Origin: Galbitalea sp036271875 | GTDB lineage: Bacteria > Actinomycetota > Actinomycetes > Actinomycetales > Microbacteriaceae | Direction of reading: 5' to 3' | Assembly: GCA_036271875.1 (NCBI GenBank) | Contig: DATAZU010000026.1 | Span: 1-64,000, forward strand | DNA length: 64,000 nucleotides | Shown here: positions 35,327-42,722 of the stretch, in pieces | Layout of the letters: each line of letters begins with the position of its first letter | Numbering within the stretch: the stretch's first letter is position 1 | Translations under genes and position numbers: made by a program | The notes under the pieces: model-generated | The model's database searches: none | The model's input: the letters and a program-made list of their open reading frames with translations, nothing else | What the model was told of the DNA's origin: nothing

Positions 35327-35357
35327 TTGTATAACAATCTGCTAGATTGTTATACAA
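35327..35357 (+). promoter_or_regulatory. Paired FadR-type GntR operators
   Basis: TTGTATAACAATC and GATTGTTATACAA form a perfect 13-bp inverted repeat around TGCTA. Each half also fits the TNGTNNNACNA consensus of FadR/LldR-type GntR proteins by itself (TTGTATAACAA at 35327-35337 and TTGTTATACAA at 35347-35357), with centres 20 bp apart. It lies 27 bases before the GntR start. Confidence 0.75.
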
Positions 35358-35383
35358 TCACATTCGATGCAGAAGGGGCCGCG

Positions 35384-36037
35384 ATGTCGCTTGGTGATGT
35401 TTCGACGGTCCTTCCCGAAGCGATTTACGCGGACCTGCGAGCCGACATCCTGACCCAGGAGATCGCGCCGGGCGCGACCATCACCGAGTCAGCGGTCGCC
35501 ATGCGCTTTGGCGTCGCTCGTCCAACAGCCAAGATGGCCATCGAAAAGCTGGTGACCGAGGGACTGCTGCGGCGAGAGAAGAATTCCGCGGCCCGTGTTC
35601 CCGTTCTCACGCGATCCGATGTCGTTGATCTGCTCGACGCGCGCGCCGTCGTCGAGGGAGCTGCCGTGGCGCGCCTGGCGGAGAGTGGAACCATCCCGGC
35701 AGAAGCTCTCGCAGCGCACCGGAGCATCCAGACGCTCGGCGATGGCGAACCGGAGGTCGCCGCTCTCGACATCGCCTTTCATCGTGCCCTCGTGACCGGA
35801 CAGGACAACCTCCGACTCCAGCGCATGCACGCGCTTCTCATGGGAGAGATCGAGCTGTGCATCGGTCAGGTGGTGTCCGGTCGACTTCGGACGGCGACGG
35901 ATGTTGGCGTCGAGCACCAGCGCATCCTTGACGCCGTTACCGCCGGAGATGCCCCACTCGCCGAAGACCTCACCCATCAGCACATCGCGATCACCCGCAG
36001 TCGACTGCTCGCGCAGTTCGATCGCGTTGCGATGTAG
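35384..36037 (+). CDS. GntR-family regulator, FadR subfamily (FCD domain)
   Basis: This 217-aa regulator has a winged helix at the N-terminus (EAIYADLRADILTQEIAPGATITESAVAMRFGVARPTAKMAIEKL) and an all-helical FCD-type effector domain. That domain carries DLLDARAVVEGAAVARLAE and ALDIAFHRALV. Longer frames exist upstream, but this ATG lies after the operator pair and opens on the domain. It lies 25 bases before the L-lactate dehydrogenase gene, so it is probably an LldR-like sensor of lactate or a related hydroxy acid. Confidence 0.9.
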   Translation: MSLGDVSTVLPEAIYADLRADILTQEIAPGATITESAVAMRFGVARPTAKMAIEKLVTEGLLRREKNSAARVPVLTRSDVVDLLDARAVVEGAAVARLAESGTIPAEALAAHRSIQTLGDGEPEVAALDIAFHRALVTGQDNLRLQRMHALLMGEIELCIGQVVSGRLRTATDVGVEHQRILDAVTAGDAPLAEDLTHQHIAITRSRLLAQFDRVAM

Positions 36038-36062
36038 CTTCGACAACGCCAGAAGGAACACA

Positions 36063-37298
36063 GTGGTCACCAGGCAGCTACCCAGACCGGGCGAACTCCT
36101 CGAATTGATGAAGTTCAAGAAGCCCGAACTCAACGGCAAGAAGCGACGACTGGGTGCGGCGCTGACCATCTCCGACCTGCGCCTGATTGCGAAGCGGCGC
36201 ACGCCCAGGGCCGCGTTCGACTACACCGACGGATCGGCGGAAGACGAGATCTCGCTCGAGCGCGCGCGGCAGGCGTTCCTCGACATCGAGTTCAGCCCGT
36301 CCATCCTTCGGGGACTTCCGGACACGGTCGACACCTCGTGTCAGATCTTCGGCGGTCCGAGCGCGCTGCCCTTCGCGATCGCGCCAACCGGGTTCACCCG
36401 CCTGATGCAGACCGAGGGTGAGATCGCGGGGGCGAGCGCGGCCGGCGCCGCCGGCATCCCGTTCACGCTCTCGACGCTCGGGACCACCTCCATCGAAAAG
36501 GTCAAGGAAGCGAATCCGGATGGGCGCAACTGGTTCCAGCTGTACGTCATGCGTGAACGCGAGATCTCATACGATCTGACTCGTCGCGCGGCCGCGGCCG
36601 GTTTCGACACCCTGTTTTTCACGGTCGATACTCCCGTCGCCGGGGCACGCCTGCGTGACAAGCGGAACGGATTCTCCATCCCGCCTCAGCTCACGCCGTC
36701 CACGATCATGAATGCGATCCCGCGGCCGTGGTGGTGGTGGGACTTCCTGACGACGCCCAAGCTTGAATTCGCGTCGCTGAGCTCGACCGGGGGAACCGTC
36801 GGTGAGCTGCTGAATGCAGCCATGGATCCGACGATCTCATTCGACGACCTGAAGATTGTGCGGGAGCTGTTCTCCGGCAAGATCGTGATCAAGGGGGTAC
36901 AGAACGTCGCCGACTCGAAGAAGCTGGTTGACCTCGGCGTCGATGGCATCGTCCTCTCGAACCACGGCGGACGCCAGCTCGACCGTGCGCCGATTCCATT
37001 CCACCTGTTGCCCGCGGTCGTCAAGGAGGTCGGAAAGCACACCGAGATCGCGGTCGACACGGGCATCATGTCTGGCGCGGACATCGTCGCGGCGATCGCG
37101 CTTGGCGCGAACTTCACCCTGGTCGGGCGCGCCTACCTCTACGGACTCATGGCCGGCGGTCGTGAGGGCGTCGACCGGATGATCTACATCCTTCGCGACC
37201 AGATCGAACGAACCATGAAGCTGTTGGGCGTCGCGACGCTGGCCGAGCTAAATCCGGGTCACGTGACCCAACTACAACGTTTAATACCGCGCGGATAG
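36063..37298 (+). CDS. lldD: FMN-dependent L-lactate dehydrogenase / alpha-hydroxy-acid oxidase
   Basis: This 411-aa FMN TIM-barrel enzyme would oxidise L-lactate to pyruvate at the membrane. Landmarks are the entry motif AFDYTDGSAEDE, FTLSTLGTTSIE, QLYVMRERE, KGVQ for the flavin-interacting lysine, and the active-site SNHGGRQLDRAP near residue 300. The GTG start has AGAAGGA nine bases upstream. It is probably co-transcribed with the GntR regulator. Downstream of the rhamnose genes it would use the L-lactate they produce. A stem-loop follows the stop codon. Confidence 0.92.
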   Translation: MVTRQLPRPGELLELMKFKKPELNGKKRRLGAALTISDLRLIAKRRTPRAAFDYTDGSAEDEISLERARQAFLDIEFSPSILRGLPDTVDTSCQIFGGPSALPFAIAPTGFTRLMQTEGEIAGASAAGAAGIPFTLSTLGTTSIEKVKEANPDGRNWFQLYVMREREISYDLTRRAAAAGFDTLFFTVDTPVAGARLRDKRNGFSIPPQLTPSTIMNAIPRPWWWWDFLTTPKLEFASLSSTGGTVGELLNAAMDPTISFDDLKIVRELFSGKIVIKGVQNVADSKKLVDLGVDGIVLSNHGGRQLDRAPIPFHLLPAVVKEVGKHTEIAVDTGIMSGADIVAAIALGANFTLVGRAYLYGLMAGGREGVDRMIYILRDQIERTMKLLGVATLAELNPGHVTQLQRLIPRG

Positions 37299-37316
37299 GG
37301 CGTCGGTTTTCCCAGA

Positions 37317-37360
37317 CGACCCGGCGGGTGGGACTGTGGTGGTTCTCACCCGCCGGGGAG
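37317..37360 (+). terminator. Stem-loop after the L-lactate dehydrogenase gene
   Basis: CCGGCGGGTG at 37321-37330 and CACCCGCCGG at 37347-37356 form a perfect 10-bp stem around a 16-base loop, with outer GAC/GTC pairing. It begins about 20 bases after the stop codon. There is no strong U-run, which is common for actinobacterial terminators. Confidence 0.65.
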
Positions 37361-37374
37361 TCACCCCGGGTCTC

Positions 37375-37433
37375 GTGAGGGGCGGCAAATCGCCCTTCCG
37401 GAGCCAGTTTTAGGGCGATTCGCCGCCCCTCAC
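37375..37433. repeat. Intergenic inverted repeat, GTGAGGGGCGGC family, copy 3
   Basis: Two 22-base arms, GTGAGGGGCGGCAAATCGCC plus CT and the complement, pair with one mismatch around a 15-base loop. It lies between the lldD terminator and the 2-hydroxyacid dehydrogenase gene. The outer 12 bases are identical to copies 1 and 2 and the inner stem differs. Confidence 0.9.
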
Positions 37434-37454
37434 AGAAGAGCTCACAGGACGAGA

Positions 37455-38372
37455 ATGGATGCGATGACTCTCCTAGTTGCACTGCCAGACGAAGACATGC
37501 TCGCGCGCCTATCGCCGCAGATCCCGGACGGCGTCGATCTTGTGGTCTGGCGCGCTGGAGACAAAGCGCTCGATCGAATGATCGATCTGCTGGTCATGCC
37601 GTATGCCGTTCGCTACGACGCGCTGGTCCAGATGGCAGGACTCGTTCGTCATGCACAGGGACAGTCTCTCGGCTACGACGGTGCCGACAAATTTCTTCCC
37701 GCGGACATGACCCTGAGCAATTCAATCGGGGTGCACGAGGGGCCAACAGCCGAGATGGCTATGACGCTCATCCTCGCGAGCCAGCGTGGCTGGCCGACCG
37801 TTGGTCGCAATCAGGCGGAAGAAAAGTGGGAACGCGCGTGGTATCCGGGGCTCATCGGGTCGCGAGTGCTGCTTCTCGGAGTCGGCGGCATCGGAAGTGA
37901 ATTCATCAAGCGCATCGCACCGTTCGACGTGAAACTTACCAAGGTTGCTCGCACCGCACGCGACGATGTGCACGCGACATCCGAGCTGTCGCAGTTGCTG
38001 CCAAACGCCGACATCGTGGTTATCGCGATTCCGTTCAGCGAAGAGACTCGGGGTCTGGTCAACGGCGCGTTCCTCGACCTGCTCCCGCGCGGGGCGCTGG
38101 TCGTGAATGTCTCTCGCGGTCGGATCATCGACACGGATGCGCTGGTCGAGCGGGTGCGCACCGGCGCCATTCGCTCGGCGCTGGATGTCGTTGATCCGGA
38201 GCCACTCCCGGAGGGGCATCCGCTCTGGTCGCTTCCCGGATCACTGATCAGCCCGCACCACGGCGGACAGGTCTCGAGCATGCAGTCACGTGTCGACCCG
38301 CTGGTGCTCCACCAGATCGAGCGGCTGCTCGCTGGCGAGCGCCCTGACTACGTGGTGCTTCCCGCCCGCTAG
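37455..38372 (+). CDS. D-isomer-specific 2-hydroxyacid dehydrogenase
   Basis: This 305-aa NAD(P)-dependent dehydrogenase has the Rossmann motif LLLGVGGIGSEFIKR near residues 136-150. The catalytic arginine lies in VNVSRGRI, the glutamate in VDPEPLPEGHPLW and the histidine in ISPHHGG. Start ATG has AGGA just upstream; a second ATG three codons later is possible. Substrate is a 2-keto or 2-hydroxy acid such as glyoxylate or hydroxypyruvate; the sequence does not say which. It is convergent with the SGNH hydrolase gene, overlapping it by four bases. Confidence 0.9.
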   Translation: MDAMTLLVALPDEDMLARLSPQIPDGVDLVVWRAGDKALDRMIDLLVMPYAVRYDALVQMAGLVRHAQGQSLGYDGADKFLPADMTLSNSIGVHEGPTAEMAMTLILASQRGWPTVGRNQAEEKWERAWYPGLIGSRVLLLGVGGIGSEFIKRIAPFDVKLTKVARTARDDVHATSELSQLLPNADIVVIAIPFSEETRGLVNGAFLDLLPRGALVVNVSRGRIIDTDALVERVRTGAIRSALDVVDPEPLPEGHPLWSLPGSLISPHHGGQVSSMQSRVDPLVLHQIERLLAGERPDYVVLPAR

Positions 38373-38956
38373 AACCCAGCGACTTCGAGCCAGGCGTCCG
38401 CGATGATCCGGTGTCCGAGCGCGGTGGGATGCACGCCATCCTGCGCCAGTGCCGCCGCACCGTGATCCTCGGCCGTGGCAGTGAGCAGGGACTGCAACGG
38501 GACGAACCCATACGCGAACTCGGCTGCGAGTCGAGCAACGACCACACGCTTTTCATCGAGGTCCTCGTGCCAGCGCTCTTGCTCCTCGTTCACGGGAAGC
38601 ACGAACGGCTCGACGAGTAAAACGCGCGATGCGCCCCCGACGTTCGCGAGGCACGCGCGGTAGTTGTCCTCAAAGGTCGCCGCACTCGTCGGGTCGTTCT
38701 CGTCATAGCGACGCCAGGTGTCGTTGACTCCGACGTAGATGCTGAGCAATTCCGGATGCTGCTCAACGACGTCGATGTTCCAGCGGTCCCGCAGGTCGAT
38801 CGCCCGATTTCCCGAGATGCCGGCATTGATCACCCGGCGCGCGGGTAGAGCTTCGGCAACGAGACGGACGTATCCGTCGCCGAGATAGTCTGGCGCGTCA
38901 TCGCGGCGCCCGCAATCGGTGATGCTGTCACCAATGAATACGATCGGTCCGGTCAC
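38369..38956 (-). CDS. SGNH/GDSL-family hydrolase
   Basis: This 195-aa single-domain esterase of the SGNH fold has block I IVFIGDSITDCGR with the nucleophile serine at about residue 11, block II ISGNRAIDL, block III GVNDTW and block V DGVHPTALGH. There is no signal peptide, so it is probably a cytoplasmic esterase or lipase, perhaps an acetyl esterase acting on acylated sugars. The start region lies against an intergenic inverted repeat at 38981-39044. Confidence 0.92.
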   Translation of the reverse strand: MTGPIVFIGDSITDCGRRDDAPDYLGDGYVRLVAEALPARRVINAGISGNRAIDLRDRWNIDVVEQHPELLSIYVGVNDTWRRYDENDPTSAATFEDNYRACLANVGGASRVLLVEPFVLPVNEEQERWHEDLDEKRVVVARLAAEFAYGFVPLQSLLTATAEDHGAAALAQDGVHPTALGHRIIADAWLEVAGF

Positions 38957-38980
38957 GGTGTCAGCCTAAAGCCAATCCCG

Positions 38981-39044
38981 TTTGCCCCCGTCTGGAGCGT
39001 TTGCGCCCGTACAAACGGAGGCAAACGCTCCAGACGGGGGCAAA
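38981..39044. repeat. Intergenic inverted repeat, TTTGCCCCCG family, copy A
   Basis: The arms TTTGCCCCCGTCTGGAGCG plus TTTGC pair perfectly over 24 bases (38981-39004 with 39021-39044), extendable to about 30 bases with two mismatches and a 4-base loop. It lies between two minus-strand genes. A second copy is at 54994-55057. Confidence 0.9.
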
Positions 39045-39055
39045 CACGGGAAGGG

Positions 39056-40162
39056 TCAACCGAGGAGGTTCGTTGCGACAGTATTGTGCACGGACTCGGT
39101 GTCGCTCGGGTGGTAGATCCCGGCGAGGACATCGCGCTGCAGCCGGGCGAGTTCGCTCGCCGTGCGGTATCCCCCACCACCGGCGAGGCGTGCCGACTGA
39201 TCGACGACGTAGCGCGCCGATTCGGTCGCACGGTGCTTCACGCCGGTCAACTTGCGGAACCACAGCGGCCCGTGGTTCACCAGGTCATCGACATCCGCCG
39301 CAAGCACCTCGATCTGCGGGGCGAGCGCGTCCAGCGCGAGTGCCGCATCCGCTGCACGCCAGCGCATGTCTGGGTCCTGCGAATAGAACGCGCCACCGTT
39401 CTTCAGCGACGTGCGCCTGCCCAGTGCCTCGACGCCGAGCTCCAGCCCGCGATCGGCGATGCCGGCATACACGGACGCGATGAGTAGCAGGAAGCCCGCG
39501 AAGATCCCGAAGATGAATGGATCGGCGCTCGGTCCGACCGGCAGGATGCGCGCGATGCGATCCGCGGGGACGACCACGCCCTCCAGGACGGTCGTGTGAC
39601 TTTGCGTGGCGCGCATGCCGAGCGTGTCCCAGTCATCGAGCGACTTCCAGCCCGGAGTTTCGCGGGTGATAAAGCCGTGCACAAGCTTCGGGTTCGCGGG
39701 CTCGGAGTCGTCGCGGCCGAAGATTCCCAGTCGGGTCCATGCGGGCGCGAGCGAGGTGAAGATCTTGGTGCCGGTGAACGAGTACGAACCGTCGTCTCGC
39801 GGCACTGCCTTCGTCATGGAATCGAACAGCACGAGGTCATTTCCGGCCTCGCTGTTGCCGAAGGCGAACAGTTCGCCCGCCGCCGCATCCTTCAGCACCC
39901 AATCGAGAGATGGATCGCCGCGCTCGGAAAGCACGCGTGCAACCCCGGTCCAAACCAGGTGCATGTTAATGCCAAGGGCGGTGGCCGGCGCGTATGAGGC
40001 CAGCAGTCGCTGGTCCCGAGTGGTCTCGAGAAGCGATCGCGAGGCGAGGTAGCCGGCGGCCTTCAGTTCCTCGAGGTCCTCCGTGAAGAACGCGTTGTCC
40101 CGGTCGTATCCTGCGGCCCGGGAACGAATCCGCTCGAGCAACTCCTGCGTCAGTACGGTCAC
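39056..40162 (-). CDS. Acyl-CoA dehydrogenase-family flavoprotein
   Basis: This 368-aa protein has the acyl-CoA dehydrogenase fold in a divergent form. It lacks the usual N-terminal length but has GNSEAGNDLVLFD, YSFTGTKIFTSLAPAWT and DTLGMRATQSHTTVLEGVVVP, which mark the middle beta-domain. The C-terminal helical domain has GGGGYRTASELARLQRDVLAGIYHPSDTES. It is more like flavin-dependent monooxygenase or desaturase relatives (DszC/SfnB-like) than fatty-acid enzymes. The substrate is unknown. Confidence 0.8.
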   Translation of the reverse strand: MTVLTQELLERIRSRAAGYDRDNAFFTEDLEELKAAGYLASRSLLETTRDQRLLASYAPATALGINMHLVWTGVARVLSERGDPSLDWVLKDAAAGELFAFGNSEAGNDLVLFDSMTKAVPRDDGSYSFTGTKIFTSLAPAWTRLGIFGRDDSEPANPKLVHGFITRETPGWKSLDDWDTLGMRATQSHTTVLEGVVVPADRIARILPVGPSADPFIFGIFAGFLLLIASVYAGIADRGLELGVEALGRRTSLKNGGAFYSQDPDMRWRAADAALALDALAPQIEVLAADVDDLVNHGPLWFRKLTGVKHRATESARYVVDQSARLAGGGGYRTASELARLQRDVLAGIYHPSDTESVHNTVATNLLG

Positions 40163-40181
40163 GCTCTAACGCTAATCCCTC

Positions 40182-40275
40182 TACCTTTTTCAGGAACATC
40201 TGTGGCAGATGAGATCTGTGTCGCACGTTGACTCTGCACCCGTCACATCCGTCACAGATGTTCCTGAAAAAGGTA
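40182..40275. repeat. Intergenic inverted repeat with 23-bp perfect arms
   Basis: TACCTTTTTCAGGAACATCT plus GTG at 40182-40204 is exactly complementary to 40253-40275. The 48-base loop contains further short repeats (ATCTGTG, CAGAT-gag-ATCTG and GTCACA). It separates the acyl-CoA dehydrogenase-like gene from the kynureninase gene on the minus strand. No other copy is in the window. Confidence 0.9.
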
Positions 40276-40280
40276 TGACG

Positions 40281-41471
40281 TCAGCGGGCGAGCTCTTCAG
40301 CGATACCGCGAACGCCGAACTCGAGTTCGGCGAAGGTCGTGCTGAGCGGTGAGAGACCCAGGCGGATGCCCGACGGTCGACGGAAGTCCGGCAGCACGCC
40401 GCGCGCCCAGAGCCCGGGCATCAGCTCGGCGAAGCGTGGATGATCGAGCGTGATGTGACTGCCGCGCAGGGTCGCATCGCGGGGCGTCGCGAGCGTGGCC
40501 TCCGGAAGGAGAGCGTCCGCGAGCTCGATGGCGAATGAGGTGAGCTCGAGGGACTTCGCGCGAACCGCTGCAAGCCCGACGCTCTCGATCAGGTCGATCA
40601 TGTCCTGCATCGCCAGCATCCCGATGATCGGCGGAGTGCCGCTGAGGAATCCCCGGATGCCCGCCGCCGGTTGGTAGCCCTGCCCCATCTCGAACGGCGT
40701 CGCGCTGCCGATCCAGCCCTGGATGGGCTGCCGCAGCTCGCCCTGCACATCTTCGCGCACGTACGCGAAGGCGGGTGCACCGGGGCCACCGTTCAGATAC
40801 TTGTATGTGCATCCGACCGCGAGGTCGACATGCCAGGCGTCCAGCTCGACCGGGACGACGCCCACTGAGTGGCAGAGATCGAGCACGAGAAGTGCTCCCG
40901 CTTCGTGTGCGACCGCGGTGATGGCCTCGGCATCAGACAGGTAACCGGACCGATATGCGACGTGACTGAGGATGACAACGGCGGCTTCCCCGGTGACCGC
41001 CGCCGCAACAGCATCCGGCGTTACGGCATCGGCAGCATCGATCCACACCAGGCGCATCCCGAGCTCTGCCGCGATTCCTTCTGCCACATATCGGTCGGTC
41101 GGAAAGTTGTCGCGATCAATGACCAGTTCGCTCCGGCCGGGACGCGCGGCGGCCGCGGCGCGAACCAGCTTGTACAGCAGCACTGTCGTAGAGTCGCCAA
41201 TGGTCAGCTGCCCGCCCGCAGCTCCGAGCGCGACGCGTCCGAGCTGGTCGCCGATTCGCACCGGGAGGTCAAGCCACTCTTCGTCCCAACCTCGAATCAG
41301 TCGATCACCCCACTGCGTTTCGACGAACGTGGCTATGCGCTGGATGGATGTCGACAGCGGTCGGCCGAGCGAGTTCCCGTCCAGGTACGCGACCACGCCG
41401 TCGGATCGCACGAAACGGCTCACGTACGACGCGAGCGGATCCGCGCCATCCAACTGGCCGGCGGTCCTCAT
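40281..41471 (-). CDS. kynU: Kynureninase (aminotransferase class V fold)
   Basis: This 396-aa PLP enzyme would cleave L-kynurenine to anthranilate and alanine. Features include YLDGNSLGRP near residues 29-38, GDSTTVLLYKL, LSHVAYRSG, the aspartate motif LDLCHSVG, and the PLP lysine in GCTYKYLNGGPGAPAF near 224. C-terminal GIRLGLSPLS closes the fold. It is coupled by four bases to the LtrA gene upstream, an unexpected partner. No tryptophan dioxygenase or formamidase is visible in the window. Confidence 0.92.
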   Translation of the reverse strand: MRTAGQLDGADPLASYVSRFVRSDGVVAYLDGNSLGRPLSTSIQRIATFVETQWGDRLIRGWDEEWLDLPVRIGDQLGRVALGAAGGQLTIGDSTTVLLYKLVRAAAAARPGRSELVIDRDNFPTDRYVAEGIAAELGMRLVWIDAADAVTPDAVAAAVTGEAAVVILSHVAYRSGYLSDAEAITAVAHEAGALLVLDLCHSVGVVPVELDAWHVDLAVGCTYKYLNGGPGAPAFAYVREDVQGELRQPIQGWIGSATPFEMGQGYQPAAGIRGFLSGTPPIIGMLAMQDMIDLIESVGLAAVRAKSLELTSFAIELADALLPEATLATPRDATLRGSHITLDHPRFAELMPGLWARGVLPDFRRPSGIRLGLSPLSTTFAELEFGVRGIAEELAR

Positions 41472-42706
41472 TGCGCCAGCCCAGACTCAGCGGCCTCAAC
41501 GTCCTGGTGGGTTCGAACCTTGACGACAACCGAAGCCAGCACAGAGAGAACGATCACCACGGCGACCAGCGCGATGTCCACGGCGAGCCCGAGCGCGAAA
41601 ACAGCGAGCGGCAGGAGAAGCAGCAGGAGGACCACCGGAAGCACAATCCATGCTCGGATCACGATCCTCGGGACCAGCGGCGCATTCGCCGCCCACAGGA
41701 ACAGCACGTAGATTGCCGTCGGAACAGCGACCGCGTATGCCGCAACCAGCGGGACCACCGTTGGATGCGGTCCGACCGCCCCAACCACTACCTCGATGCC
41801 GGCACCCAGCGCGGCCAGCCCCGCCAGGATGAAGTAGTGGCCGTAGCCCCAATAGAACGACAGCCGACGGCGGGCTGCGAGCCCTTCGCCCGCCGGTTCC
41901 ATGAAATACAACCACCAGAGCCCGAAGATGAGGACCAGTAACGAGATGGCCACGGTGAGCAGCGCCGCCAACTGGTGCGGGCTGCGCAGCGCCAGCCCGA
42001 TACCGACCGCGAGCGCGGCAATGGTCTCGCCGAGCAGGATGATCGTGAACAGGCTGTAGCGCTCGGCGATGTGGTGTGGGTGCCAGGCCAGGTGGCCGCG
42101 CCGTTCGGCCCACACCGGACCAAGGCCCTCCAATGCCACCAGAAAGAAGAAGCTGAAGTAGACAGCCCACCATTCGTCCGCGCGGTCCCCCGGCAGCCAC
42201 AGACGAGCGACCCAGCCGGCCTGGATAATCGTCACACCGACCGCGTACCGAATCGCGGTCGGCCGGCCGTCGGGGCTCTCGATGGCCGCGCGGACCCACT
42301 GGCCGACCATTGCGATGCGCATGATGACGTAACCGATAACGATCCCGAGATAGTTGTGCGCCGTAAACGCGGAAGGCACGCCAGCCGCCAGCACCAGCAC
42401 GCCAGCCATTTGAACCAGGGTCAATAGGCGGTAGGGAACGTCATCCGTGTCATAGGCGGAGGCGAACCAGGTGAAGTTGATCCAGGCCCACCACGTGGCG
42501 AAGAAGACCATGACGAATGGCAGGACATCCGCGAAACCGTGACCGTGCTCGATCCCGATGGCGAGCTGGTCCGCGATCTGAGCGACTGCGACGACAAACG
42601 TGAGATCGAACAGCAGTTCAAGCGGGCTCGCCGTGCGGTGCTGCTCGTCGATGTCGCGCCCGGTCATCCGTGTTCGTATCCTGAACCGCGCAACCGGGGA
42701 TGTCAT
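41468..42706 (-). CDS. Low-temperature-requirement A (LtrA) family membrane protein
   Basis: This 412-aa polytopic membrane protein of the LtrA family has the N-terminal signature SPLELLFDLTFVVAVAQIADQL followed by about ten hydrophobic helices. Conserved ERYSLFTIILLGETIAAL lies near residue 220. The family was named from a Listeria gene linked to growth in the cold; its molecular role is unknown. An alternative start 13 codons in (with AGGA about ten bases upstream) is plausible. It begins 16 bases after the GH13 gene and overlaps kynU. Confidence 0.87.
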   Translation of the reverse strand: MTSPVARFRIRTRMTGRDIDEQHRTASPLELLFDLTFVVAVAQIADQLAIGIEHGHGFADVLPFVMVFFATWWAWINFTWFASAYDTDDVPYRLLTLVQMAGVLVLAAGVPSAFTAHNYLGIVIGYVIMRIAMVGQWVRAAIESPDGRPTAIRYAVGVTIIQAGWVARLWLPGDRADEWWAVYFSFFFLVALEGLGPVWAERRGHLAWHPHHIAERYSLFTIILLGETIAALAVGIGLALRSPHQLAALLTVAISLLVLIFGLWWLYFMEPAGEGLAARRRLSFYWGYGHYFILAGLAALGAGIEVVVGAVGPHPTVVPLVAAYAVAVPTAIYVLFLWAANAPLVPRIVIRAWIVLPVVLLLLLLPLAVFALGLAVDIALVAVVIVLSVLASVVVKVRTHQDVEAAESGLAQ

Positions 42707-42722
42707 GCCACGAGCTTACTTT

